64,000 nt of DNA from Pseudomonas congelans (GCF_900103225.1 NZ_FNJH01000004.1:248001-312000); one strand, 5' to 3'; counted from the stretch's first letter, positions 37,804-47,264 are shown. Notes: generated from the letters alone by a model not told the origin. Numbers and translations: made by a program.

Positions 37804-38679
37804 TCAGGCACTCCTCGAAACAGGGCCGAGCGCAGGCTCAAGGCCATCGATGAACAGGCAGGCAGCCAGCAGATCCGCCGCGCCACCGGGCGAAGCATTG
37901 AGGGCCAGCAGGTGCTGATCCAGCTCGTTCAGTGCGCGGCGGCCCGCCAGGCTGGCGCTGCCTCCAGCGTCCAGCACGCGCTGTGCTCCTCGCTGCATGG
38001 CATTCAGCCCTTCGATGCCGGCGCGATGCAGCACGCAGGTGTCGTCCAGCGTGGTCATGATTGCCAGCAGCGCGTCCAGCCGGGCGTTCTGCTCACCACT
38101 GCCTGCCGCACGGCTGCGTTGCAATTGCGGCAAGGCGAACAGCCTGACCGCCGGGAAACCTTGCTGTGCCTGTTCTCTGGCCCCCATGACGCCATAACGA
38201 CGAACCACTTGATCGCCGTGGCTGTTCTGCGTGAGCACCTGGCGGTCCTTGATCCTGGCCAGAGCGGCAGCGCGTGCGCAGACCGCATCGGGCGCACAAT
38301 CCTGGTGATCCATCGCGGCAGCGGTCACCAGCAGGCCCAGCGCCCAGATCGCGCCGCGATGCGTGTTCACCTCGCTGGTGGTGCGCAGCATCGTGGCTTC
38401 GCCTTCGCGGCCAAGCCTCCCCAAGGCCTCACGCAATGGCTGGCCCACGACACCGAACTGTGTGGCGGCGTCAGCCATCAACTTGAAAGTCGGCCACAAC
38501 GACAGCGCCGAAGAATGCATCAACCCCAGGTGCAGATCGGTGTGCGCGCCGCTGCCACGCCGGTCCACCAAGGCAGGTTTGGGCGACAGGTCGGCTTCGT
38601 CGATCAAGGCGTCGACGGCCAGATCAGCCAGTCGCACTGCCAGCGAGGCCGATTGCGGTGCCAGTTGAAGTGCGCTCAT
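37804..38679 (-). CDS. mdcB: Triphosphoribosyl-dephospho-CoA synthase MdcB
   Basis: Makes the prosthetic-group precursor from ATP and dephospho-CoA; homologous to CitG of citrate lyase. The 291-residue protein has [39 protein letters not shown] and [23 protein letters not shown], all CitG-like. Its ATG overlaps the mdcA stop (TAATG). Confidence 0.93.
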   Translation of the reverse strand: MSALQLAPQSASLAVRLADLAVDALIDEADLSPKPALVDRRGSGAHTDLHLGLMHSSALSLWPTFKLMADAATQFGVVGQPLREALGRLGREGEATMLRTTSEVNTHRGAIWALGLLVTAAAMDHQDCAPDAVCARAAALARIKDRQVLTQNSHGDQVVRRYGVMGAREQAQQGFPAVRLFALPQLQRSRAAGSGEQNARLDALLAIMTTLDDTCVLHRAGIEGLNAMQRGAQRVLDAGGSASLAGRRALNELDQHLLALNASPGGAADLLAACLFIDGLEPALGPVSRSA

Positions 38680-40355
38680 TACCAACTCCTGAATTTGGCG
38701 GGCGGGTTGTAGAGGCCACCGGACCACTGAACCAGGTCGGCAATGCTCTTGGCGGCCAGCAGTTCACGGCTGGCGTCGGTGCGGCGGATCCCCAGGTCTT
38801 CGGGCAACGCGATCAGCCCTTCACGGCGCATGCGCGCGGTGTCCTTGGGGTTGTGGCGCAAACCGATCACGGTTACGCCCGCTACTGCGGCGATCATCGC
38901 CTGGCGTTCCTCAAGGCTGCGCGCCTTGTAGAGGTAGGCGATGCCTTCTTCTGTCAGCAGGTGGGTCACGTCGTCGCCGTAGATCATGATCGGCGCCAGC
39001 GGCATGCCGCTTTTCTTCGCCACTTCGACGGCGTCCAGGGTTTCGACGAAGGTCGGTTTGCCGCCCTCCTGGAACGTCTCGACCATCTGCACCACCAGCT
39101 TCTTGCCGCGCTCCAGATAGGCAGCCGGGCCGTCATCGTGCTGCTGACGCATGTCGAGCCAGGCCGGAGTGGCATGACGCCGGCCGCGTGGGTCATGGCC
39201 CATGTTCGGCGCGCCACCAAAGCCGGCCAGGCGACCACGGGTGACCGTCGAGGAATGCCCGTCGCCATCGACCTGCAGGGTTGCGCCGATGAACAGGTCC
39301 ACGGCGTACTGCCCGGCCAGCTGGCAGAGCTGGCGGTTGGAGCGCAGCGAACCGTCGCGTCCGGTGAAGAACACATCCGGGCGGGCGGCGATATAGTTCT
39401 CCATGCCCAGTTCGGTGCCGAAACAATGCACGCTCTCGACCCAGCCGCTTTCGATGGCCGGGATCAGCGTCGGGTGCGGATTGAGTGTCCAGTTGCGGCA
39501 GATCTTGCCCTTCAGGCCCAGCGACTCGCCGTAGGTCGGCAGAATCAGTTCAATGGCGGCGGTATTGAAACCAATGCCGTGGTTCAACGACTGGACGTTG
39601 TGTTTCTCGTAGATGCCGCGAATCGCCATCATCGCCATCAACACGTGCACCGGCTTGATGTGGCGCGGGTCGCGGGTGAACAGCGGCTCGATATAGAACG
39701 GTTTGTCGGCGACCACCACAAAGTCGACCCACGAGGCCGGGATGTCCACGCGTGGCAGCTCGCTGACGTCATCGACCAGTTGATTGACCTGGACGATGAC
39801 GATGCCATCGCTGAATGCCGCCGGTTCGATGAGTGCGGGGGTGTCTTCGGTGCTGGGCCCGGTGTAGATGTTGCCGGCGCGGTCGGCCATGAAGCCTGCC
39901 GCCAGCACCACGTTGGGGATGAGGTCCACCACCAGCCGTGAGTACAGTTCGATGTAGGTGTGGATTGCGCCGATTTCCAGCAGGCCGTCTTCCAGCAACT
40001 GACTGATGCGCAGGCTTTGCGTGCCGGCGAACGAAAAGTCCAGCTTGCGCGCAATGCCCTGCTCGAACAGGTCCAGATGCTCGGCGCGGCCAACGCTCGG
40101 CATGATCATGTGCAGGTCATGCACCTTGCCCGGGTCGACTTTAGCCAGCGCGCGGGAGAGGAAGTCGGCCTGCTTCTGATTGTTGCCTTCAAGCACCACA
40201 CGATCGCCTGAAACCAGCAGGGCCTCCAGCGCTGCGACGATGTTGTCGGTCGGCAACACCACACCGTCGGCCAACGCCCGCACTTGCTCCAGACGCCGCT
40301 GCTTCTCGCTGCGACGACGTGTCCAGCGTGCGTCGGGGGAAGTTGTTGTTGTCAT
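38679..40355 (-). CDS. mdcA: Malonate decarboxylase alpha subunit MdcA
   Basis: Acetyl-S-ACP:malonate ACP transferase. It exchanges acetate for malonate on the carrier protein, so each turn releases acetate and reloads malonate without new CoA. The 558-residue protein is a CoA-transferase-type enzyme of usual length with [50 protein letters not shown] and a late [19 protein letters not shown]. First gene of the operon. Confidence 0.95.
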   Translation of the reverse strand: MTTTTSPDARWTRRRSEKQRRLEQVRALADGVVLPTDNIVAALEALLVSGDRVVLEGNNQKQADFLSRALAKVDPGKVHDLHMIMPSVGRAEHLDLFEQGIARKLDFSFAGTQSLRISQLLEDGLLEIGAIHTYIELYSRLVVDLIPNVVLAAGFMADRAGNIYTGPSTEDTPALIEPAAFSDGIVIVQVNQLVDDVSELPRVDIPASWVDFVVVADKPFYIEPLFTRDPRHIKPVHVLMAMMAIRGIYEKHNVQSLNHGIGFNTAAIELILPTYGESLGLKGKICRNWTLNPHPTLIPAIESGWVESVHCFGTELGMENYIAARPDVFFTGRDGSLRSNRQLCQLAGQYAVDLFIGATLQVDGDGHSSTVTRGRLAGFGGAPNMGHDPRGRRHATPAWLDMRQQHDDGPAAYLERGKKLVVQMVETFQEGGKPTFVETLDAVEVAKKSGMPLAPIMIYGDDVTHLLTEEGIAYLYKARSLEERQAMIAAVAGVTVIGLRHNPKDTARMRREGLIALPEDLGIRRTDASRELLAAKSIADLVQWSGGLYNPPAKFRSW

Positions 40356-40617
40356 GATCGCTCCACGATTTTGCTGTCGTCGGCCACCTTAAAAGCGATA
40401 GCGATCGGGCATCAATCAAGCAGCGCGTCGAATCATTACGGCTGGAGTAACGATAGGGGAGCAGATATTTCGCCGGGCGCTTCGTCGCTCATGCAACACA
40501 CTCGAAATGCCCGGCTGGTAATTGCGTAGGACCGGTCTCTAAAGGCCTTGGGATGCTATCGGAATCTGTGTTTGCGCCTAGCCTTCAGGTTTTCCATAAC
40601 CCAGAGGCAGTAGCGCC
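40356..40617. promoter_or_regulatory. Divergent spacer with the mdc operon promoter
   Basis: The 262 bases between mdcA and the PAAR gene should hold the MdcR-controlled promoter. No sequence could be picked out as the MdcR site; TTAAAAGCGATAGCGATCGGG near 40390 carries a short GCGAT repeat that may be relevant. Confidence 0.3.
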
Positions 40618-41022
40618 ATGTCATTTATAGTCAGGGAAGGCGATCTCACCACCACCGGCGGCTTCGTGCTGGCCGCGTCGGCAAGCGAAGTCATCGAGCG
40701 GCGCCGTGTGGCGCGTATGGGAGACCCGGTGTGGTGCCCGGCCTGCCGGGAGATTGGTTTCATCGCTCAGGGAAACCCCACCTACATCGATGACCGGGTG
40801 GCGGTCGCCACTCAGGGTCATGAGGTGCAGTGTGGCTGCGCACCCGGCAGCAATACGCTGACTGCCTCGCAGGAGCAGATTCAGGCCGACATGAACGCAA
40901 CCATCACCATCCCCGAAGAACTGGCCTCGACAGCACGACTCTATGCCGAACATCTGGACCGCTCATTGAGAGACGGCAGCTATACGCCCGAAGTACTCAG
41001 GCCTCTTTCGCAGCCGTGTTGA
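40618..41022 (+). CDS. PAAR-domain protein
   Basis: A 134-residue protein. The first 85 residues form a PAAR domain: a start MSFIVREGDLTTTGGFVL, GDPVWCPACREIGFIAQG with CxxC, and GHEVQCGCAPGS near the end, giving Cys/His metal ligands. PAAR proteins cap the type VI secretion spike and carry effectors. The remaining 45 residues have no recognised toxin domain, and no effector, immunity, VgrG or chaperone gene is next to it. Candidate orphan or truncated spike protein. Confidence 0.78.
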   Translation: MSFIVREGDLTTTGGFVLAASASEVIERRRVARMGDPVWCPACREIGFIAQGNPTYIDDRVAVATQGHEVQCGCAPGSNTLTASQEQIQADMNATITIPEELASTARLYAEHLDRSLRDGSYTPEVLRPLSQPC

Positions 41023-41071
41023 GTTGCGAATCTCGTGCCCATGCTCCGTATTCAGCGTACACATGCTTTTT

Positions 41072-41158
41072 GGGAGTGAGCTTGCTCACGAATGCGGTCG
41101 TTTAAACGCCCTGCTTTCGGGGTCGTACCGGCCCCTTCGCGAGCAAGCCCGCTCCCAC
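41072..41158. repeat. Inverted pair of REP elements
   Basis: GGGAGTGAGCTTGCTCACGAATGCG (41072-41096) and CCTTCGCGAGCAAGCCCGCTCCCAC (41134-41158) are opposite-facing copies of the Pseudomonas REP, between the convergent PAAR and ParA-like genes. Such pairs form one long hairpin and commonly end transcription. Confidence 0.8.
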
Positions 41159-41207
41159 ATGACTTGCGTTTCAACTATAGCGCCGAGGCTCCGTATAGGT
41201 ATGCCGA

Positions 41208-41987
41208 TCACGGATGAGCGTTGGTTTCCAGCAAGTGATGCAGTTCCACGAACTGCTGCGTCAGTTTGTGCCGTGGGTCGAGGTGGATCAGCGGCAGGTT
41301 GGCCTGATGCGATTCGCGCATTTTCACCGAGGCGTTGAGGTAGACCGGCAGCACCGGCAAGCCTTCGGCAATCAGTTCGTCGAGCATCTGCTGCGGCAGG
41401 CTGGCCCTTGGCTGGAACTGGTTGACGATGATGCCTTCCACCTGAAGACCTTCGTTGTGGTCGTCTTTCAATTCCTCGATCTCGCGCATCAGCCCGTACA
41501 GCGCCTGACGCGAGAAGCTGTCGCAGTCGAAAGGGATCAGCACCCGATCAGATGCGATCAACGCCGAAACCGCATAAAAATTCAGCGCTGGAGGGGTATC
41601 CAGGTAAATACGCTCGTAATCTTCGCTCAATTCGTCGAGCAGTTTGCGCAGCTTGTTGATCTTGTGCTTGGCCTCGAGCTTGGGCTGCAGGTCAGCAAGT
41701 TCTGCAGTCGCCGTGACCACATGCAGATTGTCGAACGGTGTTTCATAGATATCGACATGGTTCTTCTTGGCCACCGGTGAGCCGGACAGCGTGTTCTTGA
41801 AGAACTCGGCAATCCCCATCGGAATATCCTGACCGGTGAGGCCTGTGAGGTACTGAGTCGAATTGGCCTGGGCATCGAGATCGATCAATAACGTCCGATA
41901 GCCTTCGTGAGCGCTGACTGCAGCCAGATTGCAGGCGATGCTGGATTTGCCGACACCGCCCTTCTGATTGAATACCACGCGACGCAT
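41208..41987 (-). CDS. ParA family ATPase without ParB partner
   Basis: A 259-residue ParA/MinD-type ATPase with a deviant Walker A KGGVGKS (residues 9-15) and LLIDLDAQANST. YLDTPPALNF is the Walker B-like part. ParA proteins move DNA or protein cargoes along the nucleoid. No ParB, cargo or centromere-like repeats are near, and the chromosomal parAB locus would lie elsewhere. The gene is divergent from the polyene cluster with a 308-base spacer. Confidence 0.85.
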   Translation of the reverse strand: MRRVVFNQKGGVGKSSIACNLAAVSAHEGYRTLLIDLDAQANSTQYLTGLTGQDIPMGIAEFFKNTLSGSPVAKKNHVDIYETPFDNLHVVTATAELADLQPKLEAKHKINKLRKLLDELSEDYERIYLDTPPALNFYAVSALIASDRVLIPFDCDSFSRQALYGLMREIEELKDDHNEGLQVEGIIVNQFQPRASLPQQMLDELIAEGLPVLPVYLNASVKMRESHQANLPLIHLDPRHKLTQQFVELHHLLETNAHP

Positions 41988-42295
41988 GCTTTGGATTCCT
42001 TGAAAGATGAAGAAATAGCAGGATTGGCCGATAACGACCGTAAGAGGAAATCGAGTCTAGACATTGCATGTGACAACGGTGAGCTTAACGCAAAACAGTT
42101 GCCTGCCGGTTGTCATACAGAAAAACGACTTCAACCTTAAAATACACGCCTGTAAACGGTTTTTATGTAACAAATTTGCTAGTAATGAGCCCCATCAGGA
42201 TAATGCGCGCACTCGGTCAATTACCGCACCCAGGCTGATATCGACCTGATATCGATGTAGCGAGAAACAAGCCCGCAGGGGCGGGAAGAGAAGCC
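41988..42295. promoter_or_regulatory. Divergent promoter region of the ParA gene and polyene cluster
   Basis: This 308-base spacer holds no gene. It contains a tandem 10-base repeat CTGATATCGA (42235-42244 and 42246-42255, 11-base period) and a CCCGC/GCGGG hairpin (42272-42285) just before the Shine-Dalgarno GGGAAGAG of the first cluster gene. The cluster's promoter is expected here. Confidence 0.5.
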
Positions 42296-43015
42296 TTGAT
42301 CACCTTCAACATTGCACGATGGCAAGCCTGGGCGCCGGGCCTGGCGAGCGCGGAAGACTGGCAGAGATGGAGCCTCGATCCGACGTTGCTGGAAACCAGT
42401 GATGCAGCGCCAGACGTGTCTTTTCTTCCTGCGATGCAACGCCGCCGCCTGGGCCGTATGGCCAGAATGGCGTTTGCCGTCGGCTGGCCATTGACTGAGG
42501 GGCTGGGGCGCGTCCCGCTGGTGTTTGTCTCGCGCCACGGAGAAACCCCGAGAACATTTGAAATCCTGCGTGATCTGGCCGCCAACGAGCCGCTTTCACC
42601 GACCCAGTTCAGCCTTTCAGTGCATAACGCCGTCATTGGTCTGTGGTCGATCATGCGTGGTGAAACAAGTGAGATGACAGCCCTGGCCGCAACAGGCGAC
42701 GGGCTGGAGTATGGAGCATTCGAGGCCGCAGCGTTGCTGGCCGAGGGAGCAGAAGCAGTATTGCTTGTGGTGACTGAAGAACAGCCGCCGCAAGCCTATG
42801 CCCAATGGATTGATGACGTGCCCTTTCCCTACGCGGTCGGCTTGCTGCTGACGCCGGGGAATGAGTGGCAGCTGTCTCTGAACACCGATACGCAAGGCAC
42901 AACGCGCACTCAGTGGCCTCACGCCCTGAACCTGCTGCAAGCCTTGCACACTGATCAATCCGCCTGCCTGCACCCCTGGAATAACCGGTTATGGAACTGG
43001 CAACGCAATCACTGA
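42296..43015 (+). CDS. apeC: Beta-ketoacyl synthase-like chain-length factor (ApeC-type)
   Basis: First gene of the aryl polyene cluster. The 239-residue protein looks like the N-terminal part of a ketosynthase without the active-site cysteine, matching the chain-length factor that pairs with ketosynthase ApeO and sets polyene length. Seen: VFVSRHGETPRTFEIL and LSPTQFSLSVHNAVIG. The start codon is TTG with GGGAAGAG before it; the first in-frame ATG is 46 codons later and would remove the conserved start. Confidence 0.78.
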   Translation: MITFNIARWQAWAPGLASAEDWQRWSLDPTLLETSDAAPDVSFLPAMQRRRLGRMARMAFAVGWPLTEGLGRVPLVFVSRHGETPRTFEILRDLAANEPLSPTQFSLSVHNAVIGLWSIMRGETSEMTALAATGDGLEYGAFEAAALLAEGAEAVLLVVTEEQPPQAYAQWIDDVPFPYAVGLLLTPGNEWQLSLNTDTQGTTRTQWPHALNLLQALHTDQSACLHPWNNRLWNWQRNH

Positions 43016-43803
43016 AAAAAGGTCGGGACGCTTACTACTGGCGCCTGCTGGCAACAGGCATCAGCTTTGCCCTGTTCGGGTTGAGCGGTTTGTGCCTGCG
43101 GTTGTTCGTCTTTCCAGTATTGAGCTGCCTGCCTGGCAGTGTGGCCAGCCATCAGCGCCGCGCCCGGCGGACCATCAGCCACCTGTTCTGGCGGTTCATC
43201 CGCATCATGGCGCGCATGCGTGTACTGACCTATGAAGTGCAAGGCGCCGAAAAGCTTGGCCGCCCCGGGCAGATGATCATCGCCAACCACCCGTCACTGA
43301 TCGATGTCGTATTCCTGATCGGGCTGGTGCGTGACGCCAACTGCGTCGTCAAACGCAGCCTGTGGGAGAACCCGTTTACCCGCGGCCCTGTGCGTTCCAC
43401 CGGTTACATCAGCAACGATGGCAGCATGGACATGCTCGACGCCGCCGTAGAGCGCCTGCAAACCGGCCAGACACTGATCATCTTTCCGGAAGGCACACGC
43501 ACCCAGCCAGGCCAGCCGCCGGTCTTTCACCGCGGCGCGGCAGCCATTGCACTGCGTGGCGCGAGCGTCATCACCCCGGTGACGATCAAGGTCCAGCCGA
43601 CCACCCTGACCAAGGCCGAACCCTGGTATCGCATTCCGCAACGCCGCGTGCACTTCACTTTGCGCGTCGGTGCCGATATAGACCCAACCGCCTTCAGTGC
43701 GCTAGGCCCACCGCCCCTGGCGTCCCGCAAGCTCAACGATTACCTGCATGACTATTTCACCAAGGAGCTCGCCTCAGATGAGCGATCTGCACCAGGACAT
43801 TAA
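42991..43803 (+). CDS. Lysophospholipid acyltransferase family protein
   Basis: Membrane-associated acyltransferase of 270 residues related to PlsC. HPSLID (His100 to Asp105) is the HX4D catalytic motif and FPEGTRT the substrate-binding block; one or two hydrophobic segments lie at residues 18-50. In aryl polyene clusters such enzymes are thought to attach the polyene to a lipid or sugar carrier. It overlaps the preceding gene by 25 bases. Confidence 0.85.
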   Translation: MELATQSLKKGRDAYYWRLLATGISFALFGLSGLCLRLFVFPVLSCLPGSVASHQRRARRTISHLFWRFIRIMARMRVLTYEVQGAEKLGRPGQMIIANHPSLIDVVFLIGLVRDANCVVKRSLWENPFTRGPVRSTGYISNDGSMDMLDAAVERLQTGQTLIIFPEGTRTQPGQPPVFHRGAAAIALRGASVITPVTIKVQPTTLTKAEPWYRIPQRRVHFTLRVGADIDPTAFSALGPPPLASRKLNDYLHDYFTKELASDERSAPGH

Positions 43804-44038
43804 ATTGTTGATCATCGATGCCCTGGGCCTCGAAGACATCACCCCGGAAGATATCGGCAACGATATGACGCTGTTTGGCGAAGGACTGGGACTGGACTCG
43901 GTGGATGCACTCGAATTGGGCCTGGCCATCCAGAAGCGTTATGGCATCAGGATCGATGCCGATGCAAAGGACACCCGTAACCATTTCGCCAGCGTCGACA
44001 GCCTTGCGGCCTTCGTCAGCGCCAGACAACCGGCCTGA
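43778..44038 (+). CDS. apeE: Acyl carrier protein (first of two)
   Basis: An 86-residue acyl carrier protein. Ser41 in GLGLDSVDALELG is the phosphopantetheine attachment site. It begins 26 bases before the acyltransferase stop (overlap), with AAGGAG about 12 bases upstream. The symbol follows cluster position, as two carriers appear in tandem in aryl polyene systems. Confidence 0.88.
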   Translation: MSDLHQDIKLLIIDALGLEDITPEDIGNDMTLFGEGLGLDSVDALELGLAIQKRYGIRIDADAKDTRNHFASVDSLAAFVSARQPA

Positions 44039-44047
44039 GAATTGAAC

Positions 44048-44302
44048 ATGCAAACCCGTGAAGACATCTTCGAAATCCTGCGCACCGCAATGGTGGAACT
44101 GTTCGAACTGGAGCCTGAGAGAGTTACGCTTGACGCCAACCTGTATCAGGACCTGGAAATCGACAGTATCGATGCCGTGGACCTGATCGATCACATCAAA
44201 CGCAAGACCGGCAAGAAGATTGCGGCTGAAGAGTTCAAATCGGTGAAAACCGTGAATGACGTGGTAGAGGCCGTCTACAAACTGGTCAACAGCGCCGAAT
44301 GA
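44048..44302 (+). CDS. apeF: Acyl carrier protein (second of two)
   Basis: An 84-residue carrier protein distinct from the first. Ser40 in LEIDSIDAVDLIDHI bears the phosphopantetheine arm. The start at 44048 gives MQTREDIFEILR; a TTG two codons upstream is possible. It overlaps the next gene's ATG by four bases. One of the two carriers probably takes the aromatic starter and the other the growing chain; which is not visible here. Confidence 0.88.
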   Translation: MQTREDIFEILRTAMVELFELEPERVTLDANLYQDLEIDSIDAVDLIDHIKRKTGKKIAAEEFKSVKTVNDVVEAVYKLVNSAE

Positions 44303-44844
44303 AGCGGCTGATTGGCCTGATTCTGGTGCTGGCCGGCGTGCTGTATCCCTTTGCCGTCTATTGGGGGACCGAGCATTTCGCCCCCTGGCAGTTCGCGCTG
44401 CTGCTCGGCAGCCTGTGGCTGGCGCGCGCGCTGACCGGAGAGCGCAAGCAAGGCAGCCTGGCGATGGCAATTGTCGCCCTGATCTTTTGCGTGGTGCTCG
44501 GCACCCTCGACAGCCACATGATGCTGCGCTGGTATCCGGTACTGGTCAGTACGTTCATGCTCGGCCTGTTCGGCTCAAGCCTTGTATACGGCCCGCCGAT
44601 TGTGGAAAAAATGGCGCGCCTGAACCGCCCCGATCTGCCTGATTCGGGTATCCGCTACACCCGCAAAGTCACGCAGATATGGTGCCTGTTCTTTTTCGCC
44701 AACGGACTCACGTCAGCCATCCTGACGCTGTGGGCACCGTTGTCATGGTGGACGCTGTACACCGGCCTGATTTCCTACGGCCTGATGGGCGTGTTGTTCG
44801 CTGTCGAATGGATCGTCCGCCCACCCTCCGCGGGCGGCAAATGA
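44299..44844 (+). CDS. COG4648-type membrane protein
   Basis: A 181-residue integral membrane protein with five or six hydrophobic segments and a VYGPPIVEKMARLNRPDLP loop that recurs in proteins of aryl polyene clusters. Function unknown; it may anchor the biosynthetic enzymes at the membrane. ATGA-type overlap with the preceding carrier gene and one base from the following ligase gene. Confidence 0.75.
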   Translation: MKRLIGLILVLAGVLYPFAVYWGTEHFAPWQFALLLGSLWLARALTGERKQGSLAMAIVALIFCVVLGTLDSHMMLRWYPVLVSTFMLGLFGSSLVYGPPIVEKMARLNRPDLPDSGIRYTRKVTQIWCLFFFANGLTSAILTLWAPLSWWTLYTGLISYGLMGVLFAVEWIVRPPSAGGK

Positions 44845-44845
44845 A

Positions 44846-46537
44846 ATGGATCGCATGAACTGGTTGAACCTGGAACACCTGCTGCTCGATGCGCTGCCCG
44901 ACCGGCTGCTGACGCTGGCCCCGACCCTGGACCATGTGCAGTTTCGTGATCAGGCGCTCAGCGTCGCCGCAGGTCTGCAAGCGCGAGGCATCAAGCACCT
45001 CGCCGTGCACCTCGAGGATGCCGCCGACCTGGCCATTGCATTGTTTGCAGCCTGGCGCGCAGGCGTGCATGTGTTGCTGCCCGCCGACTTGCAGGGCCAG
45101 ACCCGCGAGCGCTGGGCGAATCAGGTCGACCTGTGGCTGACCGACCTGCCCAGTGACACCCATCTGAGCGATCTGCATGCCGCGCCCCTCCCGGCGGCCG
45201 AGCTGGACCTCGACCAGTGCCGGCTGAGCCTGTGCACTTCAGGTTCCAGCGGCGAGCCCAAACTGATCGAAAAGCGCCTGCGGCAACTGGCCAACGAAGT
45301 CTGCGGGCTGGAACAGCTGTGGGGCGCGGGGCTCGGCTCGGCATGCATGATCGGCAGCGTGGCGACGCAACATATTTACGGGCTGCTGTTTCGTTTGCTG
45401 TGGCCGCTGTGCGCGGCACGCCCGTTCGTCCGCCGTCAGTTGCCGTTCGCCGAAGACCTGCAACGCGCCAGCCGTGAATACCCGTCGTTCGCCTGGGTCG
45501 CCAGCCCCGCGCTGCTCAAGCGCATGGGCGACAACCTCGACTGGCCCGGTCTCGCGGCAGTGCGCCGGGTGTTCTCTTCCGGTGGCGCGTTACCCGCCGA
45601 AGCCGCACAGAGCCTGCAGCAACGCCTTGGTCAGTGGCCGACGGAAATTCTCGGCAGCTCGGAAACCGGCGGCATCGCCTGGCGTCAGGGTGGACAGCGC
45701 TGGCAGGCCTTCGACGGCGTAGAGCTGAGTCAGGATGCGCAGGGTGCGCTGCGCATCAGCTCGCCCTATCTGCCGCCCGGCCATGTCGAGCAGACCGCCG
45801 ATGCAGCGCTGATCGGCGCAGACGGTCGCTTTGAACTGCTGGGCAGGCTCGACCGCATCGTCAAACTCGAAGAGAAACGTGTGTCCTTGCCGCTGATCGA
45901 ACAGGCCCTCACGACGCACCCGTGGGTGAGTGAAGCGCGCCTTGGCGTGGTTCAGGCAAACCGAGCCTCGCTGGGCGCGCTGCTGGTGTTGAGCGATGCT
46001 GGCTTGCAGGCCCTGCGCAATCAGGGCCGTCGGGCGCTCACCGAAGCGTTGCGACAACACCTGCAGCCGCATTGCGAAACCATCGCCCTGCCGCGTCGCT
46101 GGCGGCTGCTGCGGCAGATGCCACTCAATGCCCAGGGCAAGCTGCCTCAATCGGCAGTCGAGGCGCTGCTGCTGGCGCCGCGCTCGAAACAACCGGAAGT
46201 GCTCGAGCAACAAAGCGTCGAAGGTGAGCTGCACCTGCAATTGAGTGTTCCGCCCGATCTGGCGTTTTTCAGTGGCCATTTTCCCAAGGCGCCGATCCTG
46301 CCGGGCGTGGTGCAGGTCGACTGGGCGATCAGCCTGGGCCAGCGCCTGCTCGACCTGCCATCCGGATTCGCCGGCATGGAGGTGCTCAAATTCCAGCAAC
46401 TGGTGCGCCCCGGCGACCGCCTGACGCTGACGCTGCGCTTCGATGCAGCACGCTCCAAGCTGCACTTCGCCTTTCGCAACGCCGACAACGCACCCTGCTC
46501 AAGTGGCCGGATCCTCCTGGAGGACGACCATGCATAA
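44846..46537 (+). CDS. Acyl:ACP ligase fused to a hotdog dehydratase (ApeH-ApeI)
   Basis: A 563-residue two-domain enzyme. Residues 1-440 form an AMP-dependent ligase with LSLCTSGSSGEPKL as phosphate-binding loop, SETGGIAWRQ and the lysine region QGKLPQSA. It should load the aromatic acid onto a carrier protein. Residues 460-563 form a FabA/FabZ-like hotdog with FFSGHFPKAPILPGVVQVDW containing the catalytic His, matching ApeI. In many clusters these are two genes, so the fusion is notable. GT gene overlap at the 3' end is eight bases. Confidence 0.87.
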   Translation: MDRMNWLNLEHLLLDALPDRLLTLAPTLDHVQFRDQALSVAAGLQARGIKHLAVHLEDAADLAIALFAAWRAGVHVLLPADLQGQTRERWANQVDLWLTDLPSDTHLSDLHAAPLPAAELDLDQCRLSLCTSGSSGEPKLIEKRLRQLANEVCGLEQLWGAGLGSACMIGSVATQHIYGLLFRLLWPLCAARPFVRRQLPFAEDLQRASREYPSFAWVASPALLKRMGDNLDWPGLAAVRRVFSSGGALPAEAAQSLQQRLGQWPTEILGSSETGGIAWRQGGQRWQAFDGVELSQDAQGALRISSPYLPPGHVEQTADAALIGADGRFELLGRLDRIVKLEEKRVSLPLIEQALTTHPWVSEARLGVVQANRASLGALLVLSDAGLQALRNQGRRALTEALRQHLQPHCETIALPRRWRLLRQMPLNAQGKLPQSAVEALLLAPRSKQPEVLEQQSVEGELHLQLSVPPDLAFFSGHFPKAPILPGVVQVDWAISLGQRLLDLPSGFAGMEVLKFQQLVRPGDRLTLTLRFDAARSKLHFAFRNADNAPCSSGRILLEDDHA

Positions 46538-47264
46538 GCCTTGCGTGATCATCCCGGTGTTTGATCACGAGCTGGCCGTGCCCAGTGTGGTCAAGGCCGT
46601 GGGCAACGCCGGGTTGCCATGCATCCTGGTGGACGATGCCAGCAGTCCGGCCTGCGCCGCCGTGTTACAGCAGTTGGCGCAGGGGGAGGATATCTACCTG
46701 CTGCGCCTGCCGGTCAATCAGGGCAAGGGCGGCGCGGTCATGGCCGGGTTCCGCGAGGCGATCAGGCTGGGCTTTAGCCATGCGTTGCAGGTCGATGCCG
46801 ATGGCCAGCATGATCTGCGCGATATTCCGGTATTTCTGGAGCAGTCGCGCCAGCACCAGGATGCGCTGATCTGCGGCTATCCGCAGTTCGACGAGAGCGT
46901 GCCCAAAGGCCGTCTGTATGCGCGCTACCTCACCCATGTCTGGGTGTGGATCAACACCCTGTCGCTGCACATTCGCGATTCCATGTGCGGCTTTCGCCTG
47001 TATCCACTGGCCCCGGTCCTGGCGCTGATCGACAGCGTGCAGATCGGCAGGCGCATGGATTTCGACTCGGAAATTCTCGTACGCCTGTCCTGGCGTGGCC
47101 AGCCGATGCGCTGGCTGCCGACCCGCGTTCATTACCCGCAGGACGGCCTGTCGCATTTCCGCCTGTTTCACGACAACGCCCTGATTTCGAAAATGCACGC
47201 CAAGCTGTTCTTCGGCATGCTGGTACGCCTGCCAATGATCCTGTGGCGACGGTGGCGGCCATGA
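46530..47264 (+). CDS. Glycosyltransferase family 2 protein
   Basis: A 244-residue GT-A fold enzyme beginning CVIIPVFDHELAVPSVV, then ILVDDASSP and the metal-binding VDADGQHD, with a DPM1/GtrB-like order. It lacks the C-terminal membrane helices of GtrB. Within the cluster it probably transfers a sugar or similar group to the polyene carrier. The frame continues open upstream in another reading; ATGCATAA overlap with the ligase gene sets the start. Confidence 0.85.
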   Translation: MHKPCVIIPVFDHELAVPSVVKAVGNAGLPCILVDDASSPACAAVLQQLAQGEDIYLLRLPVNQGKGGAVMAGFREAIRLGFSHALQVDADGQHDLRDIPVFLEQSRQHQDALICGYPQFDESVPKGRLYARYLTHVWVWINTLSLHIRDSMCGFRLYPLAPVLALIDSVQIGRRMDFDSEILVRLSWRGQPMRWLPTRVHYPQDGLSHFRLFHDNALISKMHAKLFFGMLVRLPMILWRRWRP

